Origin: JANSYA01 sp965243385 | GTDB lineage: Bacteria > Spirochaetota > Leptospiria > Leptospirales > Leptonemataceae | Length of the DNA stretch: 64,000 bases | Direction: 5' to 3' | NCBI GenBank assembly: GCA_965243385.1 | Contig: CBDEUV010000002.1 | Coordinates: forward strand, 3,658,001 to 3,722,000 | Notes under the pieces: model-generated | The model's database searches: none | What the model saw: the letters and a program-made list of their open reading frames with translations, nothing else | What the model was told of the DNA's origin: nothing | Shown here: positions 8,340-16,757 of the stretch, piece by piece | How positions within the stretch are numbered: position 1 is the stretch's first letter | How the letters are laid out: every line of letters starts with the position of its first letter | Translations under genes and position numbers: made by a program

Positions 8340-8630
8340 ATGGCACGCGCAATCTGGAACGGAACCGTGATCGCCGAAAGCGATGATATTGTTGAAGTGG
8401 AAGGAAATCTCTACTTTCCGGGCGACTCCCTGGCCCGGGAATTGTTCTCCGATTCGCCTTCGACGACCGTCTGCGGATGGAAAGGCACCGCGAATTATTT
8501 TCATCTCGAAAAGGACGGTCAACGGGTGACGGACGCCGCGTGGGTGTATCGCAATCCGAAAGCGAAGGCGATTCAGTTGCGCGATCGGATCGCCTTTTAC
8601 AAGGCGAAAGGGATCCAGGTTGAGGCCTGA
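8340..8630 (+). CDS. DUF427 family protein
   Basis: The 96-residue product matches the compact DUF427 fold. It opens with MARAIWNGTVIAES, has the conserved LYFP element, then a TTVCGWKGTANYF core and a closing AWVYRNPKAKA segment. Family members are small cytosolic all-beta proteins found as single domains in many bacteria; their biochemical role is not established. The length is the usual one for a single-domain member. It is followed after four bases by a methyltransferase gene, so the two are probably co-transcribed. A weak GGA lies eleven bases before the ATG, and a stable hairpin is present in the leader. Confidence 0.85.
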   Translation: MARAIWNGTVIAESDDIVEVEGNLYFPGDSLARELFSDSPSTTVCGWKGTANYFHLEKDGQRVTDAAWVYRNPKAKAIQLRDRIAFYKAKGIQVEA

Positions 8631-8634
8631 GCAT

Positions 8635-9477
8635 ATGATCCAGACGCCCAGAGATCACTACGAAGAGCTCCTGGCCAGCCGCTACACCTGGCTGTACGGC
8701 GGCTTCGCACAGCGACTGGCGGACAGCGCGGAGTTCTTTCGCGCGCACGGCATCGCCGCGCCTTCGGCTCCGGCTTCCGCAGGGGCGGGGCGCGCGGCGG
8801 ACCTGGGGGCGGGTTCGGGATTTCAATCGGTCGCCCTGGCTCAAGCCGGTTTCGCCGTAGACGCCGTCGACCTGAGCCCAACGCTGTTGCAGGAGCTCAC
8901 CGGGCATGCCCGCAGCCGCGGAATCGCAGTGACGGCTCCGGGCGACGCCGCGAAATCCGCGAGTCCCGGAGAAGCGGCGTCGGCTTCAGTGCGCACGATC
9001 GAAGCGGACCTGGTAGAATTTCTGACGGGGGCGAGTCCGTCGGCGGTCGCGGAATCTTACTCTTTGCTCATCTGCATGGGCGATACCCTGCCGCATCTGC
9101 AATCCTTCGCGGCGGTCGAAGCGTTTTTTGAAGCGGCGCAGCAGAAACTGGAAGTCGGCGGGCGACTCATCCTCGGCTTTCGCGATCTGAGCGGCACCCT
9201 CGAAGGACTCGATCGATTCATTCCGGTGCAATCCGACGATACGAGAATCTTCACCTGCTTTCTGGAATACGAATCGGACGAGCAGGTTGTTGTTCATGAT
9301 TTAATCTATGAGCGTGCCGCGTCCGGAAACGAGTGGACGTTCCATAAAAGTTGCTATTATAAACTGCGCATCGGTCGGGCGTGGGTTACGGAACGATTAG
9401 TCCGGTTGGGATTTCGCATTGCACACGAAGATATGGCGCGGGGCTTCATTACTTTGATCGCTGAACGCGTTGCGTAG
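8635..9477 (+). CDS. Class I SAM-dependent methyltransferase
   Basis: The ATG at 8635 gives 280 residues. The Rossmann motif I, AADLGAGSG, lies at residues 54-62 and is followed by an acidic strand end (AVDLSPTLLQ) that would bind the ribose of S-adenosylmethionine. A post-I region with LICMGDTLPHL and a strand GGRLILGFRD complete the class I pattern. There is an alanine/serine-rich insertion near 105-125. The C-terminal third, about 190-280, is a beta-rich lid that probably selects the substrate, which cannot be named. It is coupled to the DUF427 gene. A 12-bp inverted repeat just after the stop may end the transcript. Confidence 0.8.
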   Translation: MIQTPRDHYEELLASRYTWLYGGFAQRLADSAEFFRAHGIAAPSAPASAGAGRAADLGAGSGFQSVALAQAGFAVDAVDLSPTLLQELTGHARSRGIAVTAPGDAAKSASPGEAASASVRTIEADLVEFLTGASPSAVAESYSLLICMGDTLPHLQSFAAVEAFFEAAQQKLEVGGRLILGFRDLSGTLEGLDRFIPVQSDDTRIFTCFLEYESDEQVVVHDLIYERAASGNEWTFHKSCYYKLRIGRAWVTERLVRLGFRIAHEDMARGFITLIAERVA

Positions 9478-9488
9478 AATAAAAGTTC

Positions 9489-9534
9489 GTGTGCGTCGCG
9501 CGAAAGCAGATCGCATTTGTTACGCGACGCACAC
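9489..9534. other. 12-bp perfect inverted repeat after the methyltransferase gene
   Basis: GTGTGCGTCGCG (9489-9500) and CGCGACGCACAC (9523-9534) pair perfectly around a 22-base loop. A smaller hairpin (CGGAC/GTCCG, 9538-9550) follows. There is no T tract, so if this ends transcription it is not a standard intrinsic terminator. Confidence 0.6.
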
Positions 9535-9700
9535 CGCGCGGACATAGTCCGAAAGGCTTAGGTTTTCGCTGAAAAAGCCCTGCATTCGCCCCGTATTTTC
9601 CGCGACTTTAAACTTTTTTCAGTAACTTCATTTTTCTGGCTTGCATCCTCCTCGGGAATCGGATACATTCCTGAGCACCCTGAATCGCGGGGATGATTTT

Positions 9701-10303
9701 ATGGCCGGTCCGGAGTTACTCGATCAAATGCAGGTGGACGCTCAGTTTTCACACGCTCCTTCGGGAGGAGCGCCGACCGGGAACGATCGTCTGATGCGCA
9801 TGTCGCCCGACGAGCTGGCGCAGATCGTACAGGCCAGCATGGACGGCTGGACGATTTTTATCGAAACGGGTCTGTCGTCTGATTTCTATCGCGAGGCGCG
9901 GGAGCGCATCGGCCGCGAGCGTGCGACCCGGGTCACATTGATGTATCTCTATCTGGGGACTTTCTCTCCAGGCGAGCGTGACCGACTCGAAACCGATGTG
10001 GATTATTTTCTCCACTACGCGACGGGTTTTCTGCGCGAGCTTTTCCTGCCGCTTCCGGAGCGCGACGACGTGCGCCGCGATTTCCGTCGCTCGTCACGCC
10101 TGATCTTCTTTCGAGCCATGCGTCGGATTTTTCGCAACAGCCTGAGCGAAACCAAAAACTGCCGTCACTCCGATCCGCATCTGTTCATGCGGACCATTCT
10201 GCGGATGTGCGCATCCGTTTCCGGCATCGTCGACGCGTGGGACGACTACAAAGAGTATATGTATCGTTCCTTTCCCCAGATGCATTCGCTCGCGAATTCC
10301 TGA
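9701..10303 (+). CDS. Hypothetical soluble helical protein
   Basis: The start at 9701 is preceded by GGGGAT at good spacing; an upstream TTG at 9641 in the same frame is less likely. The 200-residue product has no signal peptide or obvious membrane segment. After a low-complexity N-terminus it is predicted helical, with DELAQIVQASMDGW near residue 35 and several aromatic and arginine-rich helices (DYFLHYATGFLRELF, RLIFFRAMRRIF). A histidine/cysteine/aspartate segment (NCRHSDPHLFMR) is the only candidate metal-binding element. I do not recognise the family. It is a single gene with about 220 bases of hairpin-containing sequence before it and about 250 bases after it, where GCTGAAC/GTTCAGC (10350-10366) forms another hairpin. 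Confidence 0.65.
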   Translation: MAGPELLDQMQVDAQFSHAPSGGAPTGNDRLMRMSPDELAQIVQASMDGWTIFIETGLSSDFYREARERIGRERATRVTLMYLYLGTFSPGERDRLETDVDYFLHYATGFLRELFLPLPERDDVRRDFRRSSRLIFFRAMRRIFRNSLSETKNCRHSDPHLFMRTILRMCASVSGIVDAWDDYKEYMYRSFPQMHSLANS

Positions 10304-10493
10304 TCTTCGCGTACCGGGTCCGGCGAGCTGCCTATCACTCCGTCATAACGCTGAACATCGTTCAGCAAAGGTTCTGTCGTACGGCGAAATTTGCCTGGAT
10401 GAAAGATATTTCCGTTATCGCGGCGTGTCGTAAGTTATCGTAAGCCGCGAAATGCAAAAAACTCCAAAGATTTTGCGGGCCCGTACCGGCTAT

Positions 10494-10520
10494 TTTGTAA
10501 ATCTTTGTAAAATTTTTGTA
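10494..10520 (+). promoter_or_regulatory. Three helically phased TTTGTA repeats before the HxlR gene
   Basis: TTTGTA occurs at 10494-10499, 10504-10509 and 10515-10520, that is once per helical turn, in an AT-rich patch 37-63 bases before the chosen start of the HxlR regulator gene. It may be the promoter and an autoregulatory operator; no binding data can be read from sequence. Confidence 0.4.
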
Positions 10521-10556
10521 GTCGGCGACGAAGTTTCCGAGTCCTATGCATCAACG

Positions 10557-10940
10557 ATGAACGCAGGCACGGCGGAAAAATCCACGAAGACCAGAAACCA
10601 CGCGGATCGCTCCGAATGTCCAATCGCCTGGGCTCTCGACGTCATCGGGGATCGCTGGACCTTGTTGGTCATTCGCGACCTGATGTTCATGGGTAAACGC
10701 CAGTTCGGGCAATTCCTCGAATCCGGCGAACGCATGCCGACCAATATCCTTGCGGATCGCCTGCGCCGCCTGTCCAACTGCGGACTCATTTCGAAGACGC
10801 CCTATCAAACCAACCCCGTGCGCTATCAGTACGAGCTCACCGAAAAAGGCGCGGGCTTACGGCCTACCATGGAAACCCTGGGCGAATGGGCCGCCGGTCA
10901 TCTCTGCTCCGAACGCGGCCCCGCCGAAAATTGCCAGTAA
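10557..10940 (+). CDS. HxlR-family winged-helix regulator
   Basis: From the ATG at 10557 the product has 127 residues, the normal size for HxlR/YtcD-type regulators. The family core is clear: CPIAWALDVIGDRWTLLVIR, an RQFGQF turn, the recognition helix region NILADRLRRLSNCGLI and the wing YELTEKGAGL. Family members bind as dimers and often respond to aldehydes, quinones or redox change; the single cysteine before PIAWALD is the usual candidate sensor in redox-responsive members. An in-frame ATG at 10452 would add 35 atypical residues and swallow the phased TTTGTA repeats, so the shorter form is preferred. Its targets are unknown; the convergent YqhA-type gene and the preceding hypothetical gene are the neighbours. 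Confidence 0.85.
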   Translation: MNAGTAEKSTKTRNHADRSECPIAWALDVIGDRWTLLVIRDLMFMGKRQFGQFLESGERMPTNILADRLRRLSNCGLISKTPYQTNPVRYQYELTEKGAGLRPTMETLGEWAAGHLCSERGPAENCQ

Positions 10941-10973
10941 TCTTGCGCGCCTCCCGCGCCACCTTTGCGGGCC

Positions 10974-11426
10974 TTATTTGCTTTTCAGGCCCATGAGCCG
11001 CAGCGCTAAAGCCAGGCACAGCACGCCGACCGGAATCACCAGCATCTCGAAATTCATTTCCCGGGTTACGATCACGATCCCCAGGAACTCCACGAAGAGC
11101 ACGACCAGCACAACCTCCGCCAGCGTGTTCTTCATGGCGGCGATGCCCGACAGAATATCCCGATCGTCCAGGTCCTTGTCGCTGCTGAACATCTTAAAGA
11201 CGCCCGTGCCGAAGAGCGTCAGCACCATCGCGATTAAAAAGCTGTCCAGGCCGTCTACGACGAAGCCGACAGTGTTGCGCGAACTCGGCTCCTCCCAGAA
11301 GGCCCGGTAAGCTTCGACGATTTTCCAGCTGCCCTGGATCATCATCAGAACGCTGGCGGCGGCCGTGGCCGGGACAATCGCCACCATAATAAATCGCAGA
11401 CGCAGCAGCGTTCGAAGCACTCGCAT
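10974..11426 (-). CDS. YqhA / UPF0114 family membrane protein
   Basis: The 150-residue product has three to four hydrophobic helices: about residues 10-31, 62-80, and 102-121 with 127-145. The pattern of LDSFLIAMVLTLFGTGVF, KNTLAEVVLVVLFVEFL and a final short helix is that of the UPF0114/YqhA family of small inner-membrane proteins. Their function is unknown; some are listed near stress or biofilm genes, but nothing here tests this. The gene is convergent with the HxlR regulator gene (33-base gap) and divergent from ppc, with about 100 bases between the start codons that must hold both promoters. Confidence 0.8.
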   Translation of the reverse strand: MRVLRTLLRLRFIMVAIVPATAAASVLMMIQGSWKIVEAYRAFWEEPSSRNTVGFVVDGLDSFLIAMVLTLFGTGVFKMFSSDKDLDDRDILSGIAAMKNTLAEVVLVVLFVEFLGIVIVTREMNFEMLVIPVGVLCLALALRLMGLKSK

Positions 11427-11526
11427 GGCGGCTATCGTATGCCATAATGCGGAAAAATCGTTATGATTCTAATCATGGCCGTTAGCTTCGCATATTTGCG
11501 ATCTTCGGCGGATTACGGAGATGTCA

Positions 11527-14454
11527 ATGAAACCGGAACGCATGTTAACAGAATGGGCGGAACGCCTGGAAGAGAGAATCCCCGGATACGCGTTTCCGGA
11601 AAACGGCGCCGCATCCATCGATCCGGAGTTGACCCGCACAGTTCGCTTTCTGGCGGCTCTGGTCCTGGACGCGTTGCGCGATCGCCGCGGGCTCGACTTC
11701 GTGCAGCGGCTGATTCGCGCCGCGAGTGATGACGAAAGCCCCGAGCCCGACGCCGGGCCGCTCAGTGAGCTCGAACAACAGGAGCTCAATTCGCTCAGCG
11801 CGGCCTACTGTATGCTGCTCTCGGTCATTGGACTGGCCGAGGGTTATCATCAATACCGCCGCTTTGCAGCCACCGGGTCCGGCATGGGCCGTACTTTACA
11901 GCAATTGCGGGATTCGGGCGTCGCTCCGGAGGCGATCGAGGACGCGGTCGAAGCGATGGAGATTCGGCTCGTGGCGACGGCGCATCCCACGAATATCTTT
12001 CGCAGTATCGTACTGGGAGCGCGCCGCGAAATCTTCCGTCTGATCCGCGCGATGAACGAACCCGTGCCGGACGAAGCCGCGTTTACGCGTCTCGTGGAAC
12101 GTCTGCGCGAACGACTGCTGGTGAAAGGCGCCACCCGCTTCGGGCGCTGGGAAAAACCCCAGGTGCTCGACGAAGTCCGCCAGGTCATCGGCTATTTTCG
12201 CAGTACGATTTACAACGAAGCACCCGACATCGAAGCGACCTTGCGCGCTGAGTTCCAGCAGATCTTCGGTCGCCCCATGCGCCGTCGCGCGCGGCCGCTG
12301 CTGCGCTTCGGCAGTTGGGTCGGCGGCGATATGGACGGCAATCCTTTCGTGAACGCCGAAGTCTATCGTCGCGCGGTGGAATTGCAGCGCCGCGCCGCGC
12401 TGGAATTGTTTTCGGAACGCCTGGCTTTCGCCGCGCCGACTCTGAGCATGGCCCTCTCGGACGATTTTGAGATCGCCGCCCTGTTGCGTTCGATCAAAGC
12501 GGATTTGGAAGCGCTGCGCGCCGACCCCGCCGCCGCGACCATTCCCGTTTACGATCTGGAGAACTTCGTCGAACGCGAACCCTTTCGCCTCAAGCTGGAG
12601 CTGATGCGACTTAAAACGGAGCGTGCCGTCGCGCAACGCTTCGAAGAGGCGCCCGAAAATATCGAGCGGCAGGGAGCGGAGCGCTTCGCCTACCGGCTTC
12701 CCGAAGAAGCCGCCGCCGATTTGCGTTTGCTGGACGAAGCGCTGCGGGGCAGCGGTTTCGCGGCGACCGCCGACGAGGTGATCGAACCGCTGCGGCAGCG
12801 ACTGAGTATGTTCGGCTTTCATCTGGCTTCGCTGGATCTGCGCGAAGACAGCCTGCACATCGGCCGCGCCGCGCGCCTGGCCCTGCGTGCGGCCGGACAC
12901 GACGTCGACCCCGCGGCGACGCCCGCAGATCTGGCGCAGGACGACGGGGAATATCTTCGCCTGTTAACCGAGGAGATTATGAACCCCCGGCGCATCGACG
13001 TACGGCGACTGTTCGCGAGCGAAGCGGGCGCAGCCGAATGCGCCGGATACTTCGCCGAGCGGGAGGATTTCGATCACGTCCACCGTCTGTATATGATGCT
13101 GGAGTCGGCGCGTTACGCGCGGCAGTTCGCGGGAGTCGCCTGCACTTCGAATTTGATTCTGACGATGACGTCCAGCGTGCGCGATATTCTGCATGCGCTC
13201 TTGCTGCTGAAGAATGCCGGGTTGTTTGTACGCCAGCTCGACGGCCAGTGGCAGAGCGCCGTCGACATCGTGCCGTTATTCGAAACCGTGCCGGATCTGC
13301 GCAACGCGGAAGATATTATGCGCGCCGCTCTCGAAAACGAAGCGTACCGCGCGCAGCTGAACGCCCGCGGCCGGTCGCAGTTGATGATGCTGGGCTTTTC
13401 CGACAGCAATAAAGACGGCGGCTATTTTTCGAGCAACTGGTCGATTTACCGGGCCCAGAGCCGCCTGCTGGAAATCACCGGCGAACATCAGATCGCCGCG
13501 CGATTTTTTTACGGCCGCGGCGGCAGCATCGGCAGGGGAGGGGCGTCCAGCAGACACGTCGCGGATTCGCTGCCTCCGGGAGCCATTCGACGCGGCTACG
13601 ATTTAACCGAGCAGGGGGAGGTCCTCTCGCGTTATTATGTAACCGGCGAAGTGGCGCGGGTGCATCTCGAAACCATCGTGAGCGCCGCGCTTGAAAAAAA
13701 CGCGCGCTCCGAAGCGCCGCCCGAAGCGCGTTATCTGGAAGCCGCCGATCGCCTGGCGGATTACTCCGAGTCGGCCTATCGCGATCTGGTTCACGAGAAT
13801 CCGGACCTGGTCGCCTATTTTTCCGAGTGCACCCCGCGCGAAGTCGAGCTGGTGAAAATCGGATCGCGTCCCGTCCGGCGCCGGGCCATGCGCGCGATCA
13901 CGGATTTGCGGGCGATTCCCTGGGTCTTTCGCTGGTTTCAGTCACGTCAGTTCATTCCGGGCTGGTACGGGCTGGGCACAGGGATTACGCGTTTGCTGGA
14001 CGAAGCGCCAGGGGCTTCCGGATTAAGTGGCTTTCAGGAGATCTTAGCGGAGTGGAAATTCATGCGGGCGATTCTGGAAAACAGTTCCCTGGCTCTCGCC
14101 GGCAGCAATCCGCGCATCGCCGGATTGTATCGCGATCTGGCGGGCGATCAGGAGGCGGCCCGCAGAGTATTCGCGCGCATCGAAGACGAGCGGCGCACCT
14201 GCTTCGCGCGAATCGGCGAGGAACTCGCGTGTCTTCCGGATCATTTCATGCGCGATGAATTTCCCGTGTTGCTGGCTTCGAGGAAACTCAAGGAACCGTG
14301 GGTGGACGGCCTGGGTGCTTTTCAGGTCCGCCTGGTGCGAATGTACCGCAGCGCGCAGGCGGATTCTGAATCGGGAGAAGCACCGGAACCGCTGCGCGAA
14401 GCGGTCGTCTCTTCGATCGAAGGCGTGGCGATGGGCCTCGGCGCGACGGGTTAA
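11527..14454 (+). CDS. ppc: Phosphoenolpyruvate carboxylase
   Basis: This cytosolic enzyme fixes bicarbonate onto phosphoenolpyruvate to form oxaloacetate, refilling the TCA cycle. All main sites are visible: the catalytic histidine motif TAHPTN (His153), SWVGGDMDGNP near residue 267, the lysine motif DSNKDGG (Lys629) and the mobile loop FYGRGGSIGRGG near 660. The ATG at 11527 is chosen over the one at 11521 because the ribosome site GGAG directly touches the latter but sits six bases before the former; the product is 975 residues, somewhat longer than the Escherichia coli enzyme (883). The C-terminus is followed after only four bases by the convergent stop of purF. The leader to the YqhA-type gene is short. 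Confidence 0.95.
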   Translation: MKPERMLTEWAERLEERIPGYAFPENGAASIDPELTRTVRFLAALVLDALRDRRGLDFVQRLIRAASDDESPEPDAGPLSELEQQELNSLSAAYCMLLSVIGLAEGYHQYRRFAATGSGMGRTLQQLRDSGVAPEAIEDAVEAMEIRLVATAHPTNIFRSIVLGARREIFRLIRAMNEPVPDEAAFTRLVERLRERLLVKGATRFGRWEKPQVLDEVRQVIGYFRSTIYNEAPDIEATLRAEFQQIFGRPMRRRARPLLRFGSWVGGDMDGNPFVNAEVYRRAVELQRRAALELFSERLAFAAPTLSMALSDDFEIAALLRSIKADLEALRADPAAATIPVYDLENFVEREPFRLKLELMRLKTERAVAQRFEEAPENIERQGAERFAYRLPEEAAADLRLLDEALRGSGFAATADEVIEPLRQRLSMFGFHLASLDLREDSLHIGRAARLALRAAGHDVDPAATPADLAQDDGEYLRLLTEEIMNPRRIDVRRLFASEAGAAECAGYFAEREDFDHVHRLYMMLESARYARQFAGVACTSNLILTMTSSVRDILHALLLLKNAGLFVRQLDGQWQSAVDIVPLFETVPDLRNAEDIMRAALENEAYRAQLNARGRSQLMMLGFSDSNKDGGYFSSNWSIYRAQSRLLEITGEHQIAARFFYGRGGSIGRGGASSRHVADSLPPGAIRRGYDLTEQGEVLSRYYVTGEVARVHLETIVSAALEKNARSEAPPEARYLEAADRLADYSESAYRDLVHENPDLVAYFSECTPREVELVKIGSRPVRRRAMRAITDLRAIPWVFRWFQSRQFIPGWYGLGTGITRLLDEAPGASGLSGFQEILAEWKFMRAILENSSLALAGSNPRIAGLYRDLAGDQEAARRVFARIEDERRTCFARIGEELACLPDHFMRDEFPVLLASRKLKEPWVDGLGAFQVRLVRMYRSAQADSESGEAPEPLREAVVSSIEGVAMGLGATG

Positions 14455-14458
14455 TCGC

Positions 14459-16057
14459 TCAGCTGATTTCTTCGACGAGATAATCCGGGAAGAGCTCTTT
14501 CTGATTGCCCTCGACGTCGTCGTGCAGCGTGAGCGGGTAATCGCCCGAGAAGCAGCCCATGCACCAGTTGCGTTTCTGCGGGACGGCGCCGTTCGAGCTC
14601 TGTCCGTTTAGACCGCTGTGCGCAGTTTTTTCCGCATCGCTTTGCGCTCCCATTTCCGGCGACTCGATCATGGCCGCCTGGGTGGCTTCCAGACTCATAT
14701 AACCCAGACTATCGACCTGCAAATAGTCGATGATTTCGTCCACAGAGTTATTCGCCGCGATCAGCTCTTCGCGGGTGGGGATGTCGATGCCGTAATAGCA
14801 CGGGAATTTCGTGGGCGGGGCGCTGATACGCATATGAATTTCTAAAGCGCCGGCTTTGCGAAACATCTTGATCAATTTGCGCGAAGTCGTGCCGCGCATA
14901 ATCGAATCGTCGACCAGCACGACCCGCTTGCCTTTAACCGCGGAAGCGATGACGTTGTATTTGATCTTCGCGCCGAAATCGCGAATCTTCTGTTCGGGCT
15001 CGATAAAAGTGCGTCCGATATAGTGCGATCGAATCAGACCCATCGTATAGGGAATGCCGCTCTCTTCGGAGAAGCCGAGCGCCGCGACGGTGGACGAATC
15101 GGGCACCGGAACCACCACGTCCGCTTCGACGGGATGTTCTCTGGCCAGGTGGCGGCCGAGATTCTTGCGCACGTCGAAGACCGAGCGGCCGAAGATCACG
15201 GAGTCGGGTCGGGAAAAGTAAATATTTTCAAATATACAGAGCGATTCCGGAACCGGTTCGAATGGAAAATGCGAGCTGATCCCCTTCGCGTCGATGCGGA
15301 TCAATTCGCCGGGCTTCAGGTCGCGCACGTATTCGGCTTCGGTGATGTCGAAGGCGCAGGTCTCGGAGGCCACGACGTACGAGCCGTCTTCGCGTCGGCC
15401 AAGTACCAGCGGACGAAAACCGTTCGGATCGCGAACGGCGTAGAGCGCGTCCTTCGTGAGCATGAGCAGGCTGTAGGCGCCCTTTACGCGGGTCAGACCG
15501 TGGCACAGCGCGTCCAGGAAATCCGCTTTGCCGCTGCGCGACATTAAATGCACAATGACTTCGGAGTCGACGGTGGTTTGAAAGATCGAACCGGTCGATT
15601 CCAGCTCCCGGCGCAGCGTCCAGGAGTTGACCAGGTTGCCGTTGTGGGCCAGCGAAAAGCCGCCCAGATTCGATTCCACCCGGATCGGCTGAGCGTTGCG
15701 CAGGAACGAAGCGCCGGTCGTGGAATAGCGGTTGTGGCCGATGGCTGCGTGTCCGACCAGTTCATCCAGTTTGTCTTTGTTAAAAACGTGGGAGACCTGC
15801 CCCATGCCCGCTTTGCGATACAGGCGCTCGCCGTTCGTGGATACGATACCCGCGGATTCCTGTCCGCGATGCTGCAGGGAGTACAGGCCGAGGTAGGTGA
15901 AATTGGCGGCTTCCGGGCAGCCGTAAATTCCGTAGATGCCGCACTCCTCGCGTGGATACAGAGCGGGGTCGTGGTCGCTTTCGAAACCTGCGCCCTGCGC
16001 AACGTCCGGAGATTCAGTAGAGGCGGAGTGAGCGTCCGCATCGAATCTACAAGCCAT
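14459..16057 (-). CDS. purF: Amidophosphoribosyltransferase
   Basis: PurF carries out the first committed step of purine synthesis, converting PRPP and glutamine into phosphoribosylamine. The 532-residue sequence has the N-terminal nucleophile in EECGIYGIYG; Cys39 should become the N-terminus after propeptide removal. Typical glutaminase motifs follow (LQHRGQESAG, GHNRYSTTG, AHNGNLVN), then the PRPP loop VVLVDDSIMRGTTS. Four cysteines in SLCIFEN, FPCYYGI and WCMGCF match the positions that bind the 4Fe-4S cluster in the Bacillus subtilis type. The 38-residue leader is longer than the usual propeptide of about ten, and a polar insertion of about 30 residues precedes WCMGC. It stands alone, convergent with ppc; no other purine gene is near. 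Confidence 0.95.
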   Translation of the reverse strand: MACRFDADAHSASTESPDVAQGAGFESDHDPALYPREECGIYGIYGCPEAANFTYLGLYSLQHRGQESAGIVSTNGERLYRKAGMGQVSHVFNKDKLDELVGHAAIGHNRYSTTGASFLRNAQPIRVESNLGGFSLAHNGNLVNSWTLRRELESTGSIFQTTVDSEVIVHLMSRSGKADFLDALCHGLTRVKGAYSLLMLTKDALYAVRDPNGFRPLVLGRREDGSYVVASETCAFDITEAEYVRDLKPGELIRIDAKGISSHFPFEPVPESLCIFENIYFSRPDSVIFGRSVFDVRKNLGRHLAREHPVEADVVVPVPDSSTVAALGFSEESGIPYTMGLIRSHYIGRTFIEPEQKIRDFGAKIKYNVIASAVKGKRVVLVDDSIMRGTTSRKLIKMFRKAGALEIHMRISAPPTKFPCYYGIDIPTREELIAANNSVDEIIDYLQVDSLGYMSLEATQAAMIESPEMGAQSDAEKTAHSGLNGQSSNGAVPQKRNWCMGCFSGDYPLTLHDDVEGNQKELFPDYLVEEIS

Positions 16058-16113
16058 ATGTCACCCATACATCGCGAGCGGGTTTGGATACTATATTTTA
16101 CCTGGATGTGCGG

Positions 16114-16147
16114 CCTTTGAACTCATGATCGGCTCACATGTCAAAGG
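16114..16147. other. Stem-loop in the purF 5' region
   Basis: CCTTTGA (16114-16120) and TCAAAGG (16141-16147) are perfect complements around a 20-base loop, 57 bases before the purF start as read on the minus strand. It may be a weak terminator for the upstream VOC gene or a purF leader structure. No known riboswitch fold was recognised. Confidence 0.35.
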
Positions 16148-16216
16148 CTGGTGACACCGGAGAGACCATCTGGTGAGATCAGCCGGGCGGGATTTCCGGA
16201 GCCCCGGAAGATTCTG

Positions 16217-16642
16217 TTATTCAACAGACCCGGGACCCAGCGGCTGGCCGTAGCTGAATTCGACCACGGTTCCGTTGGGATCCTGAACGCCGCAATAATA
16301 ACCCACGGGATAGTCTTCATCGACCGGCTCCCAGCTCAGGCGTCCTTCTTTGCGAGCGCGCGTCGCGACGCGGTCCACCGCCTCCCGGGATTCCAGAGCG
16401 AAACCGATGTGAGCGTAGTCGCCGCGGTCTTGCTCTCGCGCCTGACCGCCCGGCATCAGTACGAAGATCATTTCGCGTTCGCGGCCCGCCTCCGCCATCC
16501 AGACGATGCGCCGGTCCGGATCGGATTCGCTGGCGGCGGGGCGCTCATGTATGATGCGCATCGCGCAATATTCACGATAGAAGTCGATGCACGCGTTCAG
16601 GTCGGCCACGTGCAGCGCGATATGAGTCAGCTTCGGTCGCAT
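16217..16642 (-). CDS. VOC family protein (lactoylglutathione-lyase-like)
   Basis: This 141-residue single-unit protein has the glyoxalase I-like order: KLTHIALHVADLNACIDFYR at the start with a metal-ligand-type histidine, a central HIGFALESREAVDRV strand-helix pair whose histidine is a second candidate ligand, and DPNGTVVEFSYG with a terminal glutamate. Glyoxalase I converts the methylglyoxal-glutathione adduct to lactoylglutathione using such metal ligands. The similarity supports a real metal-dependent lyase or dioxygenase, but the exact substrate cannot be decided. It shares the strand with purF, 159 bases upstream of it, with a stem-loop between. It is divergent from a lipoprotein gene; no ribosome site is obvious. 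Confidence 0.8.
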   Translation of the reverse strand: MRPKLTHIALHVADLNACIDFYREYCAMRIIHERPAASESDPDRRIVWMAEAGREREMIFVLMPGGQAREQDRGDYAHIGFALESREAVDRVATRARKEGRLSWEPVDEDYPVGYYCGVQDPNGTVVEFSYGQPLGPGSVE

Positions 16643-16757
16643 AGCTTCGTCGAGTCCAGGGCTTAAGGTTCGCGTGTACTCATCCGAAGGAACACCAAAA
16701 AAGCCGTGCGCGGCGATAATTTCTTGATCTTTCGCGGACTGTGCTTAGCTTTCCTGC

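Noticed and set aside
16058..16216. A purine riboswitch in the purF leader
   Set aside because: Only a simple 7-bp stem is present; the conserved three-way junction and loop sequences were not found.
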